Below, one piece after another: positions 43,786 through 53,369 of a stretch of 64,000 nucleotides of DNA. The stretch is from contig NZ_CP149803.1 of the NCBI RefSeq assembly GCF_037943105.1, positions 1-64,000 on the forward strand, in the 5' to 3' direction. Origin of the DNA: Pseudomonas sp. TMP9. Its GTDB lineage: Bacteria > Pseudomonadota > Gammaproteobacteria > Pseudomonadales > Pseudomonadaceae. The translations under genes were made by a program, and so were the position numbers. The notes below the pieces were generated by a model that saw nothing but the letters and a program-made list of their open reading frames with translations, had not been told where the DNA came from and did no database searches. Position 1 is the stretch's first letter. Every line of letters starts with the position of its first letter.

Positions 43786-44087
43786 CGGATAGGCTCGCGG
43801 CGCGGTTATTATTTTTGGCGCGGTGCGGGGTGTGGCGGCTGTGAGTCAGGCTCAGCAACAATCACCAAGAGGCCCTGCAAGCCTGCGGGAGTGCAGGCGC
43901 CGCGAGTATAGCGACTCAGCAGTCGCGCGGCGACCATGGCGCAGCGGGGTGGGTATCAAGAGGTGTCACCGCGGCGGGTAAAACATCGGCGCGTTCATCT
44001 AACTGTCACATTGCTTACATACAGTCGTCATACGGCCTGCAGATACTGGCCACGTTCAATCCAACACTGGTTTTTCAGGAGTAAGGC
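43786..44087. other. Intergenic region between thioesterase and pstS
   Basis: This 302-base gap contains the thioesterase promoter on the minus strand, a small hairpin gcgact/agtcgc near 43909-43925, and on the right the Pho box of pstS (44003-44031). AGGAG precedes pstS. Nothing else is evident. Confidence 0.55.
44003..44031 (+). promoter_or_regulatory. Pho box upstream of pstS
   Basis: Three 7-mers are spaced by four bases: CTGTCAC-attg-CTTACAT-acag-TCGTCAT. The 11-base period is the PhoB-binding pattern; the first repeat is close to the consensus CTGTCAT. The site ends 56 bases before the pstS start. Confidence 0.88.
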
Positions 44088-45056
44088 ATGAAACTTAAGC
44101 GTTTGATGGCGGCCATGACATTTGTCGCCGCTGGCGTGGCGACTGCCACGGCGGTTGCGGGTGTCGACCCGGCTCTGCCGAGCTATACCAAGACGTCCGG
44201 CGTATCAGGCAACTTGACCAGCGTGGGTTCTGATTCCCTGGCCAACCTGATGACCCTGTGGGCTGAAGAGTTCAAAAAGGAATACCCCAACGTCAATATC
44301 CAGATCCAGGCTGCCGGTTCCTCCACCGCGCCACCTGCACTGACAGAAGGCACCGCTGGTATGGGCCCGATGAGCCGTGCAATGAAGGATGCCGAGATTC
44401 AGGCGTTCGAAGAAAAGTATGGTTACAAGCCAACTAAAGTGCCGGTAGCAATCGATGCGCTGGCCGTATTCGTGCACAAAGACAACCCGATTAAGAGCCT
44501 GGATATCGCTCAAATCGACGCGATCTTCTCCAGCACCCGCCTGTGCGGTGGTGCCACTGATATTCAGACCTGGGGCGATGTTGGCCTGACAGGCGAGTGG
44601 GCAGCTAAACCTATCCAGCTGTTCGGCCGTAACTCGGTGTCTGGCACCTACGGTTACTTCAAGGAAGAAGCGCTGTGCAAAGGCGATTATAAGGCTAACG
44701 TAAACGAGCAGCCGGGTTCGGCTTCCGTAGTGCAGTCGATCTCCAGCACCATCAATGCCATTGGTTACTCTGGCATCGGTTACAGAACCTCTAGCGTTAA
44801 GACTGTGCCGTTGTCCAAGAAAGGCGGCGAAGCCTTTGATGCAAACGAAGAAAATGCCCTGGCTGGCAAGTTCCCGCTGGCACGCTTCTTCTACGTGTAC
44901 GTTAACAAGGCGCCGAACAAGCCGCTGAGCCCGCTGGACGCTGAGTTCCTTAAGTTGGTGCTGTCTAAGCAGGGTCAGGAAGTCGTTGTAAAAGACGGTT
45001 ACATCCCGCTGCCGAAAAAAGTGGTTGATAAAACCCTGATGGAGCTGGGCCTGTAG
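44088..45056 (+). CDS. pstS: Phosphate ABC transporter substrate-binding protein
   Basis: PstS is the periplasmic phosphate-binding protein. The 322-residue protein has a signal peptide (about 24 residues, ending ATAVAG) and the phosphate loops [20 protein letters not shown] and [12 protein letters not shown]. It opens the pstS-pstC-pstA-pstB-phoU cluster behind a strong Pho box and is followed by a hairpin before pstC, which would allow pstS to be made in excess. Confidence 0.96.
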   Translation: MKLKRLMAAMTFVAAGVATATAVAGVDPALPSYTKTSGVSGNLTSVGSDSLANLMTLWAEEFKKEYPNVNIQIQAAGSSTAPPALTEGTAGMGPMSRAMKDAEIQAFEEKYGYKPTKVPVAIDALAVFVHKDNPIKSLDIAQIDAIFSSTRLCGGATDIQTWGDVGLTGEWAAKPIQLFGRNSVSGTYGYFKEEALCKGDYKANVNEQPGSASVVQSISSTINAIGYSGIGYRTSSVKTVPLSKKGGEAFDANEENALAGKFPLARFFYVYVNKAPNKPLSPLDAEFLKLVLSKQGQEVVVKDGYIPLPKKVVDKTLMELGL

Positions 45057-45093
45057 GGTCCGTCTGACTGGCACGGATGCCACGTACCTCGCA

Positions 45094-45122
45094 CGCCCGC
45101 CTTCGTTTACGACAGGCGGGCG
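45094..45122 (+). terminator. Hairpin between pstS and pstC
   Basis: The 9-base stem cgcccgcct/aggcgggcg has an 11-base loop, 37 bases after pstS. The T content downstream is weak (tcgttgtgtc), so it is probably partial termination or 3'-end protection. Confidence 0.7.
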
Positions 45123-45138
45123 TCGTTGTGTCAACGCG

Positions 45139-45156
45139 CTGTAACTTTTCTGTCAC
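45139..45156 (+). promoter_or_regulatory. Pho box upstream of pstC
   Basis: CTGTAAC-tttt-CTGTCAC fits the 7+4+7 Pho-box pattern on the plus strand, 81 bases before pstC. It suggests that pstC and downstream genes have their own PhoB-dependent promoter. Confidence 0.82.
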
Positions 45157-45237
45157 ATCGGGCGGATAGAGTAGCTGAGCTGGTAGCGACAGAACTCATT
45201 ACGGCGCGCTCATAGCTGTGCAGAGACGCTCTTATCT

Positions 45238-47523
45238 ATGAATGACTTGGCTAGTGAAACCATGACCGCCACATCAAAACCTCTAGGGCTGGACTTCAAC
45301 ACGCCGGCGTTGCAGCGCAAGCGGCGCATTCGTGCGCTGAAAGATCGCGTTGCCCGCTGGGCCGTTTCCATCGGCGGCATGGCCGTGCTGGGTGCTATTA
45401 CGCTGATTTTCTTTTACCTGGCCTATGTGGTCCTGCCGATGTTTCAGGGCGCGAGCATAGACAGCCGCGAATCGGTGTCAGTGGCTTGGTTGAACGAGGC
45501 CGCGCCCCCTTTGCTGCTGACGCTGGAAGAGCAGAATCAGGTGGGCATGCGCCTGGATCAGAGTGGTCAGGTGCAGTTTTTTGATGCTGAGAAGATGCAA
45601 CCGCTGACGTCTGTGCAATTGCCGATACCTGCCGATGCACGCATCGTCTCGATTGCTCAGGATCAACCCGGCAGCAACCGCGTGGGTCTGGGTCTGTCTA
45701 ATGGCCAAGTGCTGGTATTTCAGCATGCTTATAAACTTAGCTATCCCAATGACGTGCAAACCGTCACGCCAAAAATTGAGTACCCATTCGGCGAAGCGCC
45801 GATTGTGCTTGACGCCCAAGGGGGCGAGTTAGATCACCTCAGCCTCAGTCTGAACAGCGGTACCTTGATGCTGGCCGGCTCAACCGGCACTGCGCTGCAC
45901 GTATTAAGCCTGGGCCGCGAAGAGAACCTGATGACCGGTGAGGTCACGCTCAGCGAAGAGCGCCTCGCCCTCCCGCAGATTGCTGAGCCGATCAAGGCCC
46001 TGATCATCGACCCACGCCATATGTGGATGTATGTGATCAATGGCCGCGCCACGGCGGATGTCTTCGACATGCGCAGCAAGACCCTAAATGGTCGCTACAA
46101 GCTGCTGGCGGATGCCACGCTTGAAGTCAGCAATGCCACCCCGCTGCTCGGCGGCATCTCACTATTAATCGGTGACAGCGCGGGCGGTATTGGCCAGTGG
46201 TTTATGGTGCGCCAGGACGATGGCAAGGCCTTGCTGACCTCAATCCGCAGTTTTCAGCTGGCTGACAGCCCGATCACCCAGATTATTCCAGAAGAGCGTC
46301 GCAAGGGCTTCTTCGCCTTGGATGCCAACGGTAACCTGGGTATTTTCCACAGCACGGCGCACCGTACCTTGCTGGTCGAGCCGGTTGCTGAGGGCCAGGC
46401 TTTGCTGGCCCTGTCGCCGCGTGCCAACCGCGTATTGGTCGAGAGCGAAGGCCAGTTGCAACGCCTGACAATCGACAACCCACACCCGGAAATTTCTTGG
46501 AGTTCACTGTGGGGCAAGGTTTGGTATGAGAACTATGACGAGCCCGGTTACGTCTGGCAGTCGACCTCTGCCAGCACCGATAACGAACCCAAGCTGAGTC
46601 TTGCGCCACTGGCCTTTGGTACCCTGAAAGCGGCCTTTTACGCCATGCTCGTGGCAACACCTCTGGCCATCGCGGCGGCGTTGTATACCGCCTATTTCAT
46701 GGCCCCGGTGCTGCGTCGCAAGATCAAACCGGTGATTGAGCTGATGGAGGCGCTGCCGACGGTGATTCTCGGTTTCTTCGCCGGCCTGTTCCTCGCGCCC
46801 TATTTGGAAAACCACCTGCCGGGTATCTTCAGCCTGCTGATTTTTACCCCAATCGGTATCATGCTCACCGGCTACTTGTGGAGTCGTTTGCCCGAATCAG
46901 TCCGTTTGAGCGTACCGGATGGCTGGGAGTCGGTGCTGTTGATCCCGATAGTCCTAGCGGTTGGCTATGTCTCGTTGGCCATGAGCGGGCATCTGGAAAG
47001 CTGGCTGTTCGACGGCAATATGCGCCTGTGGCTGAGCAATGACTTAGGCATCAACTTCGATCAGCGCAATGCGCTGGTGGTTGGCCTGGCCATGGGCTTT
47101 GCGGTGATTCCGACCATTTACTCGATTGCCGAAGATGCCGTGTTTAGCGTGCCCAAGAGCCTGACCTTTGGCTCCCTGGCCCTCGGTGCCACGCCGTGGC
47201 AGACCCTGATACGGGTGGTACTGCTGACTGCCAGCCCGGGCATCTTCTCGGCGGTAATGATTGGCATGGGCCGCGCGGTCGGCGAAACCATGATCGTGTT
47301 GATGGCCACCGGCAACACCGCAATTATGGACATGAACATCTTCGAGGGCTTGCGCACGTTGGCTGCCAACGTGGCGGTGGAAATGCCTGAATCGGAAGTC
47401 GGTGGTACGCACTACCGCGTGTTGTTCCTCTCCGCGCTCGTGCTGTTGGCGTTCACCTTTGTCATGAACACCTTGGCAGAACTGGTGCGCCAGCGTCTGC
47501 GGGTGAAATACGCATCGCTGTAA
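45238..47523 (+). CDS. pstC: Phosphate ABC transporter permease PstC, long form
   Basis: PstC forms half of the phosphate channel. The 761-residue protein is far longer than the 319-residue E. coli PstC. A first helix at about 41-67 is followed by roughly 390 residues outside the core fold (beta-rich, propeller-like runs such as VLGLSNGQVLVFQ), and the usual permease helices start at about 461. The EAA loop region (TFGSLALGATPWQTLIRVVL) and IGMGRAVGETMIVLM are intact. Similar long forms are known in Pseudomonas. The ATG at 45238 has only a weak ribosome-binding site. Confidence 0.92.
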   Translation: MNDLASETMTATSKPLGLDFNTPALQRKRRIRALKDRVARWAVSIGGMAVLGAITLIFFYLAYVVLPMFQGASIDSRESVSVAWLNEAAPPLLLTLEEQNQVGMRLDQSGQVQFFDAEKMQPLTSVQLPIPADARIVSIAQDQPGSNRVGLGLSNGQVLVFQHAYKLSYPNDVQTVTPKIEYPFGEAPIVLDAQGGELDHLSLSLNSGTLMLAGSTGTALHVLSLGREENLMTGEVTLSEERLALPQIAEPIKALIIDPRHMWMYVINGRATADVFDMRSKTLNGRYKLLADATLEVSNATPLLGGISLLIGDSAGGIGQWFMVRQDDGKALLTSIRSFQLADSPITQIIPEERRKGFFALDANGNLGIFHSTAHRTLLVEPVAEGQALLALSPRANRVLVESEGQLQRLTIDNPHPEISWSSLWGKVWYENYDEPGYVWQSTSASTDNEPKLSLAPLAFGTLKAAFYAMLVATPLAIAAALYTAYFMAPVLRRKIKPVIELMEALPTVILGFFAGLFLAPYLENHLPGIFSLLIFTPIGIMLTGYLWSRLPESVRLSVPDGWESVLLIPIVLAVGYVSLAMSGHLESWLFDGNMRLWLSNDLGINFDQRNALVVGLAMGFAVIPTIYSIAEDAVFSVPKSLTFGSLALGATPWQTLIRVVLLTASPGIFSAVMIGMGRAVGETMIVLMATGNTAIMDMNIFEGLRTLAANVAVEMPESEVGGTHYRVLFLSALVLLAFTFVMNTLAELVRQRLRVKYASL

Positions 47524-47556
47524 AACATAGCCTGCGCAGGCAGGCTGAACTGATGG

Positions 47557-47644
47557 CCCTCGCCATTTGAGCGAGGGTGCCCGGAGGGCGGGAGAGGGTG
47601 TTTCGGCATGTGCCGCTGCCCTCGCCCCCAGCACCTCTCCCGCC
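47557..47644. repeat. Inverted-repeat element between pstC and pstA
   Basis: Two stems lie in this stretch: ccctcgc/gcgaggg (47557-47577) and ggcgggagagg/cctctcccgcc (47587-47597 with 47634-47644). CCCTCTCCC-type elements are frequent between pseudomonad genes. It lies inside the pst operon and may tune mRNA levels. Confidence 0.7.
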
Positions 47645-47691
47645 AGCGGGATTGAGGTGTGAATGCACGATTTTATTCAAGGTGTGATGCC

Positions 47692-49362
47692 GTGAAACAG
47701 AACAACCTGAAAACCTGGTTCAAGAGCGGTACGCCGTGGATCTGGATGAATGCCGGTGCGGTGTCGATCGCGGTGATCATGACCCTGGGCCTGCTGATGG
47801 TGATTGCCGTGCGCGGCCTTGGCCACTTCTGGCCGGCGGATGTCGTCGAAGTCAGCTACCAAATCCCGGGGCAGGAATCCCGTTTGATGGCCGGCGAAAT
47901 TAGCCGCAGTGAAGAAGTGCCGCGCGCACGCTTGGCCGCTTCCGGTATGCCGGTGGATGCAGCCGGCGGCGAGTTTATGACCCGTGAGCTGCTTAAGGTC
48001 GGTAACCGTGATCTGTATGGCGCCGACTTCTCGTGGGTGGTCAGCGAATGGCTGAGCAACCCCAGCACGCCGGAAAACCTTGTCGTGCTGGAGCGCCGTG
48101 AGTGGGGTAACTTCTACGGCTACTTGGTCAACGTCAAAGAAAGTGGCGAGCTGGTTGCGGAAGGTGATGCCAGCTGGCCGGTACTGCAAGAACGTATTGC
48201 CCGCGTCGAAAAGCTGCACACACAACTGGTACGCCTGGAAAAGAAAGACATTGGCCGAATTAACGCCGGGCTTGAGCGCATCCGTTTAAATACTCGCAGG
48301 CTGGAGCTGCAAGGCAACCTGACCGAAGTGGCTCAAGCTGAGATGGATGCCGAACGCGCGCAGTGGGATGCCGAATACAAAGTGCTGGAAACCGAGTTGA
48401 TTGCGCTTAACCAAGCCTTCAACCGTGACAGCGTAACGGTGCGCAGCACCGAGGGCCGCGAAATCACCTTGACCTTGGGCAAAGTGGTGCGGGCCTTCCA
48501 GCCCAATGCCATGGGCAACTTTGACAAGCTCGGCTTCTACTTCGTCAAGCTGTGGGAGTTCGTCAGCGACGAGCCGCGAGAGGCGAATACCGAAGGCGGT
48601 ATCTTCCCGGCCATCTTCGGCACTGTGATGATGACTATGATCATGGCCGTGATTGTTACCCCGTTCGGTGTAGTGGCGGCTATTTACCTGCGCGAATACG
48701 CTAAACAAGGGCCGCTGACGCGGGTGATCCGAATTGCGGTGAATAACCTCGCCGGTGTGCCAGCGATTGTCTACGGCGTATTTGGCTTGGGCTTCTTTGT
48801 CTATGTGCTGGGTGGCTCAATGGACCGCATGTTCTTCCCGGAATCAGCGCCAGCGCCGACCTTTGGTACGCCTGGGCTGATGTGGGCGTCCCTGACGCTG
48901 GCGATTCTGACCTTGCCAGTGGTAATTGTGGCCACCGAAGAAGGCCTGGCACGGATTCCACGGGCTGTGCGTGAGGGCTCATTGGCCCTTGGCGCAACCA
49001 AGGTAGAAACCCTCTGGCGCGTGGTGCTGCCAATGGCCAGCCCGGCGATGATGACCGGTCTGATTCTTGCCGTGGCCCGCGCTGCTGGCGAAGTGGCGCC
49101 GCTGATGCTGGTGGGCGTAGTGAAACTGGCGCCAAGCCTGCCAGTAGACGGTAACTACCCGTACCTGCACTTGGATCAGAAGATCATGCACTTGGGCTTC
49201 CACATCTATGACGTCGGCTTCCAGAGCCCCAACGTTGAAGCGGCGCGGCCGCTGGTGTATGCCACCGCGTTACTGCTGGTGCTGGTGATCGTGGTGCTCA
49301 ATATGGCAGCGGTGTACATGCGTAACCGCCTGCGTGAAAAGTACAAAGCGCTGGACCATTAA
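47692..49362 (+). CDS. pstA: Phosphate ABC transporter permease PstA, long form
   Basis: PstA is the second channel half. The 556-residue protein has a first helix at about 17-40 and then about 250 extra residues, including a strong coiled coil at about 165-245 (RIARVEKLHTQLVRLEKKDI). The core permease begins near 302 with the EAA loop SLALGATKVETLWRVVLPMA. E. coli PstA has only 296 residues. I chose the GTG at 47692 (AAGGTG seven bases upstream), giving MKQNNLKTWFKSGTPW, the start I recall for Pseudomonas PstA; the upstream frame runs through repeat DNA. Confidence 0.92.
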   Translation: MKQNNLKTWFKSGTPWIWMNAGAVSIAVIMTLGLLMVIAVRGLGHFWPADVVEVSYQIPGQESRLMAGEISRSEEVPRARLAASGMPVDAAGGEFMTRELLKVGNRDLYGADFSWVVSEWLSNPSTPENLVVLERREWGNFYGYLVNVKESGELVAEGDASWPVLQERIARVEKLHTQLVRLEKKDIGRINAGLERIRLNTRRLELQGNLTEVAQAEMDAERAQWDAEYKVLETELIALNQAFNRDSVTVRSTEGREITLTLGKVVRAFQPNAMGNFDKLGFYFVKLWEFVSDEPREANTEGGIFPAIFGTVMMTMIMAVIVTPFGVVAAIYLREYAKQGPLTRVIRIAVNNLAGVPAIVYGVFGLGFFVYVLGGSMDRMFFPESAPAPTFGTPGLMWASLTLAILTLPVVIVATEEGLARIPRAVREGSLALGATKVETLWRVVLPMASPAMMTGLILAVARAAGEVAPLMLVGVVKLAPSLPVDGNYPYLHLDQKIMHLGFHIYDVGFQSPNVEAARPLVYATALLLVLVIVVLNMAAVYMRNRLREKYKALDH

Positions 49363-49424
49363 TCATGACGCGGCGGCCTATCGGCCGCGCGGCTAAACCT
49401 ATCTGTTAGCGTCGGGAGCATCCC

Positions 49425-50258
49425 ATGCAGCACGAAGCACACACACACGGTATCGACATCTCGGCACTGGGTCGCGATCGCCAAAGCCTGAACATCGCCA
49501 ACGAGCGCGTGGCTATCGATGTTCCCGGCTTGAACCTTTTCTACAGCGAAAAGCAGGCGCTGTTCGACGTCAAAATGACCATTCCCAACCAGCGTGTGAC
49601 CGCCTTTATCGGCCCGTCTGGTTGCGGCAAATCGACCCTGCTGCGCACCTTCAACCGGATGAACGATCTGGTCGACGGCTGCCGCGTAGAGGGCGAAATC
49701 AACCTTGACGGTAAGAACATCTACCGCAAAGGTGAAGACGTCGCCGAGTTGCGTCGCCGTGTCGGCATGGTGTTCCAAAAGCCCAACCCGTTCCCCAAGA
49801 GTATCTATGAGAACGTGGTCTACGGCCTGCGTATTCAGGGTATCAACCAGAAGCGTGTGCTCGATGAAGCCGTGGAGTGGGCACTGAAAAGCGCGGCGCT
49901 GTGGGAGGAGGTCAAGGACCGTCTGCACGAATCAGCCTTGGGCTTGTCGGGCGGCCAGCAGCAGCGTCTGGTGATCGCCCGTACCGTGGCGGTGCAGCCG
50001 GAAGTGCTGCTGCTCGACGAGCCGTGCTCAGCCCTCGACCCGATCTCGACCTTGAAAGTCGAAGAGCTGATCTACGAGCTGAAATCTAAGTACACCATCG
50101 TCATCGTCACCCACAACATGCAGCAAGCGGCTCGGGTGTCGGATTACACCGCGTTTATGTACATGGGTAAATTGATTGAGTTTGGTGATACCGACACCCT
50201 GTTCACCAACCCGGCGAAGAAACAAACAGAGGACTACATCACCGGTCGTTACGGCTGA
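49425..50258 (+). CDS. pstB: Phosphate ABC transporter ATP-binding protein
   Basis: PstB energises phosphate import. The 277-residue protein has Walker [13 protein letters not shown], signature [16 protein letters not shown], Walker [14 protein letters not shown] and the switch His in [14 protein letters not shown]. It follows pstA by 62 bases containing a small stem, gcggcc/ggccgc. Confidence 0.97.
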   Translation: MQHEAHTHGIDISALGRDRQSLNIANERVAIDVPGLNLFYSEKQALFDVKMTIPNQRVTAFIGPSGCGKSTLLRTFNRMNDLVDGCRVEGEINLDGKNIYRKGEDVAELRRRVGMVFQKPNPFPKSIYENVVYGLRIQGINQKRVLDEAVEWALKSAALWEEVKDRLHESALGLSGGQQQRLVIARTVAVQPEVLLLDEPCSALDPISTLKVEELIYELKSKYTIVIVTHNMQQAARVSDYTAFMYMGKLIEFGDTDTLFTNPAKKQTEDYITGRYG

Positions 50259-50388
50259 TGGTCATGGCAGAGTGCGCTGGGTTGCGTCGGCGGAAGTTGT
50301 AATGTCTGCGGTCCGTCTCGTTGCCCAGCACCCTCTGCTAACGCCCATCCTAAGCAGAGACGTTTTCGGTTAACTCAAGGGTTTGCAC

Positions 50389-51120
50389 ATGATCAACAAA
50401 GAAAATCTTACTCAGCACATCTCCCAGCAGTTCAATGTTGAGCTGGAGGAGGTGCGCAGCCACTTGCTGGCCATGGGTGGCTTGGTCGAGAAGCAGGTCA
50501 ACGACGCCGTCACCGCGCTGATCGATGCCGACTCCGGTCTGGCTCAACAGGTGCGCGAGGTCGACGAGCAGATCAACCAGATGGAGCGCAACATTGACGA
50601 AGAGTGCGTGCGCATTCTTGCCCGTCGTCAGCCAGCGGCCTCCGACTTGCGGTTGATCATCAGCATCTCCAAGTCGGTGATCGACCTTGAGCGCATTGGC
50701 GATGAAGCCACCAAGATTGCTAAGCGCGCGATCCTGCTGTGCGAAGAAGGCGAAGCCCCACACGGCTATGTGGAAGTGCGGCATATTGGCGACCAAGTGC
50801 GCAAGATGGTGCAGGACGCACTCGATGCTTTTGCCCGCTTCGATGCTGATTTGGCATTGTCCGTCGCGCAGTACGACAAAATCATTGACCGTGAATACAA
50901 GACCGCTCTGCGCGAGCTGGTGACGTTTATGATGGAAGACCCGCGCTCTATCTCGCGCGTGCTCAACATCATTTGGGCCTTACGTTCGCTGGAGCGTATC
51001 GGTGACCACGCGCGCAATATCGCCGAGCTGGTCATCTACCTCGTGCGCGGCACTGATGTGAAGCACATCGGCTTGGCGCGCATGCAGGAAGAAGTGCAGG
51101 GCATTAAAAAAGACGACTGA
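50389..51120 (+). CDS. phoU: Phosphate-specific transport regulator PhoU
   Basis: PhoU couples PstSCAB to PhoR and keeps the Pho response off when phosphate is ample. The 243-residue all-helical protein has two PhoU repeats, each with a metal-binding E/DxxxD motif (IDLERIGDEATKIAKRA and LRSLERIGDHARNIAE). I chose the ATG at 50389 with CAAGGG seven bases upstream. It is the last gene of the pst run. Confidence 0.96.
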   Translation: MINKENLTQHISQQFNVELEEVRSHLLAMGGLVEKQVNDAVTALIDADSGLAQQVREVDEQINQMERNIDEECVRILARRQPAASDLRLIISISKSVIDLERIGDEATKIAKRAILLCEEGEAPHGYVEVRHIGDQVRKMVQDALDAFARFDADLALSVAQYDKIIDREYKTALRELVTFMMEDPRSISRVLNIIWALRSLERIGDHARNIAELVIYLVRGTDVKHIGLARMQEEVQGIKKDD

Positions 51121-51121
51121 G

Positions 51122-51174
51122 TCAGGCGCTGCCGGGTAACGCGGATGCGCTGCCCACCGGCAGAAATCGCCTGA
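51122..51174 (+). terminator. Nested hairpin after phoU
   Basis: The stem tcaggcg/cgcctga (51122-51128 with 51168-51174) encloses ctgccgg/ccggcag (51129-51135 with 51157-51163). It starts one base after the phoU stop and has no T-run, so it may be a Rho-dependent end or a processing hairpin. Confidence 0.55.
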
Positions 51175-51255
51175 TCGCGACAGTGTGTGAATTTCGGTTG
51201 GCCTTTGGTCAGTGGCCACGTCTATGCTTAAGGCCATCAGAAATGGGAGTGGCCG

Positions 51256-52167
51256 ATGAGCAAAATCAGCGTGCTGGTGGTGGACGATGCAACGTTTATC
51301 CGTGACCTGGTAAAAAAGGGCTTGCGTGATAACTTCCCCGGCATCCAGATCGATGAAGCCGTGAACGGGCGTAAAGCCTTGCAAATGCTCACCCGTCAGC
51401 CGGTTGATCTGATTCTTTGCGACTGGGAAATGCCGGAAATGTCTGGCCTGGAATTGCTCAGCTGGTGCCGCGAACAAGACAGCCTAAAGACCGTGCCGTT
51501 TATCATGGTCACCAGTCGAGGTGATAAGGAAAACGTCGTGCAGGCCATTCAAGCCGGCGTGTCCGACTTTATCGGCAAGCCCTTCACCACCGAGCAGCTG
51601 ACCACCAAGGTAAAAAAAGCCCTGAGCCGCGCCGGTAAGTTGCAGGCATTGTTATCGAGCGCGCCGCCGAAAATGCTCAGCAGCGGCGCCTTTGCCAATG
51701 ATTCACTGTCGGCGCTTACCGGCGGTAAGGCGGATATGCTCAAGCCTGCAGCTACACCCGCCGTGCAGACTGTCGCCGGTTTCGCCGCAAAGCCTGCCGC
51801 CAGTAAAACCGCCGTCCCCAGCGCGAGCAGCGGGCGCGGTCAGGGCCAGTTACGCTTACCTAACGGCAGCATGAGTTGTGTGATTAAAGCGCTGAGCCTT
51901 AAAGAAGCCCTGCTGGTGGTTAAGCGCACCGATAGTCTGCCACAGGTTTTGCAAAGCGCTGTGTTGGACTTAGAGCAGGGGGAAGCAGCGGAAACTGCAC
52001 GCCTCAACGGATACCTGCATGCTGTGGCGGCATTCGAGGCCAAGCCGGACAGCGAGTGGCTGCAGCTGACGTTTAAATTTGTCGACAGCGACCCGCAAAA
52101 ACTCGACTACATCTCGCGGCTGATTGCCCGTGGTACGGCGCAGAAGCACTTCAGCCCTGGCGCCTGA
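51256..52167 (+). CDS. CheY-like response regulator with a C-terminal PilZ-like domain
   Basis: The 303-residue protein has an N-terminal receiver domain (1-122) with VVDDATF, the phospho-acceptor Asp56 in LILCDWEMP, and the Thr/Lys switch (VTSRGDKE, FIGKPFTTE). A Ser/Ala-rich linker (about 130-195) follows. The C-terminal 100 residues look like a PilZ-type beta-barrel, but without a clear RxxxR/DxSxxG pair. The PAO1 equivalent (PA5364) also follows phoU. The partner kinase is unknown. Confidence 0.82.
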   Translation: MSKISVLVVDDATFIRDLVKKGLRDNFPGIQIDEAVNGRKALQMLTRQPVDLILCDWEMPEMSGLELLSWCREQDSLKTVPFIMVTSRGDKENVVQAIQAGVSDFIGKPFTTEQLTTKVKKALSRAGKLQALLSSAPPKMLSSGAFANDSLSALTGGKADMLKPAATPAVQTVAGFAAKPAASKTAVPSASSGRGQGQLRLPNGSMSCVIKALSLKEALLVVKRTDSLPQVLQSAVLDLEQGEAAETARLNGYLHAVAAFEAKPDSEWLQLTFKFVDSDPQKLDYISRLIARGTAQKHFSPGA

Positions 52168-52302
52168 CCGTGCCCGCTCAGCGGTCCCGTTTAGCCGGCG
52201 CGTGCGAGATGGCTCACAACCCTGGTGCCGTGGTTCGCTTAGCGCGGGATCGGCTGCTAATCTACTCCTCCCGCACAAGCACATCATAAATACTGGGTCG
52301 TT

Positions 52303-53199
52303 ATGCTAGGGCGTCTGATCTTTCTCTGCAGTGCGTTAACCCTTGCCACCCAGGCAACGGCGTTGACCATTTATAAGTACACCGACGCCAACGGCGTGGT
52401 CACCTATACCGATCAGGCTGCGCCTGGCGCGCAAGTGTTCGTGTTTCGCGACCGCATGGTCGAGCGTTTGGACAATCAGGTAAAGCTGGAAACCAAGAAG
52501 CACGAAGCCGGTGAAACCTTGTTGGTCCGCAATGATTTGTTCGCGCCGGTGCAGATTGAATTACGCCTCGAAGCCACTGATAACGTCACCGGCGTTACGG
52601 ACGAGCCCATCAGTTGGGTGCTGCCGCCGCGCAGTAAAATCCGCCTCGCTACCCTCGCGCCGCGTGATGCCAGCCAGCCTATGCGCTACACCCCCAAGTT
52701 GCGCTACGCCCTAGGCGACCCGCGCCTGTTGCCGACCCAGAAGTACTACCCATTGCCGTGGCGTGGCGGTCCCTTTCGCCTGACCCAAGGCGCTAATGGT
52801 AAGTACAGTCACTACACACCCAAAGGCCGTTACGCGGTGGACATTGCCATGCCGGAAGGCACGCCAATTGTCGCGGCGCGCAGTGGCGTTGTGGTGAAAA
52901 CCGAGAATCAGCAGAGTGGCCGTGGCAATAACCCCTCCGGCAATTACGTGCGCATTTTGCACGAGGACGGCACCATGGGCGTGTACCTGCACCTGATGAA
53001 AGGTTCGGTGGTGGCCCGCGAAGGCAGTCACGTCAGCGTGGGCAGCTTGCTTGCGCGCTCCGGTAACACCGGCAACAGCACGGGCCCGCACCTGCACTTT
53101 GTGGTGCAGCGCAACGTCGGCTTAGCGCTGGAGTCGATCCCTTTTGACTTTTCCCAGCCGGTTAACAGCCTGCCCAATTTTGCCGTAGGCGGCGAATAA
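52303..53199 (+). CDS. M23 (LytM-type) peptidase with an N-terminal DUF4124 domain
   Basis: M23 enzymes cut or bind peptidoglycan peptides. The 298-residue protein has a signal peptide (to about 20), a DUF4124-like segment (YKYTDANGVVTYTDQAAPGA) and a C-terminal M23 domain with HYTPKGRYAVDIAMPEGTPI (metal His and Asp), GVYLHLMKGS and the HLHF motif. All four metal/catalytic positions look present. Homologues adjoin the phosphate cluster in PAO1 (PA5363). Confidence 0.88.
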   Translation: MLGRLIFLCSALTLATQATALTIYKYTDANGVVTYTDQAAPGAQVFVFRDRMVERLDNQVKLETKKHEAGETLLVRNDLFAPVQIELRLEATDNVTGVTDEPISWVLPPRSKIRLATLAPRDASQPMRYTPKLRYALGDPRLLPTQKYYPLPWRGGPFRLTQGANGKYSHYTPKGRYAVDIAMPEGTPIVAARSGVVVKTENQQSGRGNNPSGNYVRILHEDGTMGVYLHLMKGSVVAREGSHVSVGSLLARSGNTGNSTGPHLHFVVQRNVGLALESIPFDFSQPVNSLPNFAVGGE

Positions 53200-53369
53200 G
53201 AACCTGCTTACCTTCTGCTGCGCGTCGGCCCTACTGCGTTTAAAACAGGCTCGAACGCGAGCCCAGTCCGCCTCCTCGCCGTTTTGACCAGCCGAAGGCT
53301 GTTACTGCGTAGCGCCTTTTAGGACTCTAGCTCGCGAGATCGTAAACACGTTCTACGGCAGTCTGCCCC

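Noticed and set aside
44205..45134. 309-codon minus-strand frame opposite pstS
   Set aside because: It is antisense to pstS and has no recognisable family.
53215..53345. Possible small gene or element between the M23 and CBS genes
   Set aside because: Only short stems such as ggctcg/cgagcc are visible; no supported frame. It looks like degraded repeat DNA.
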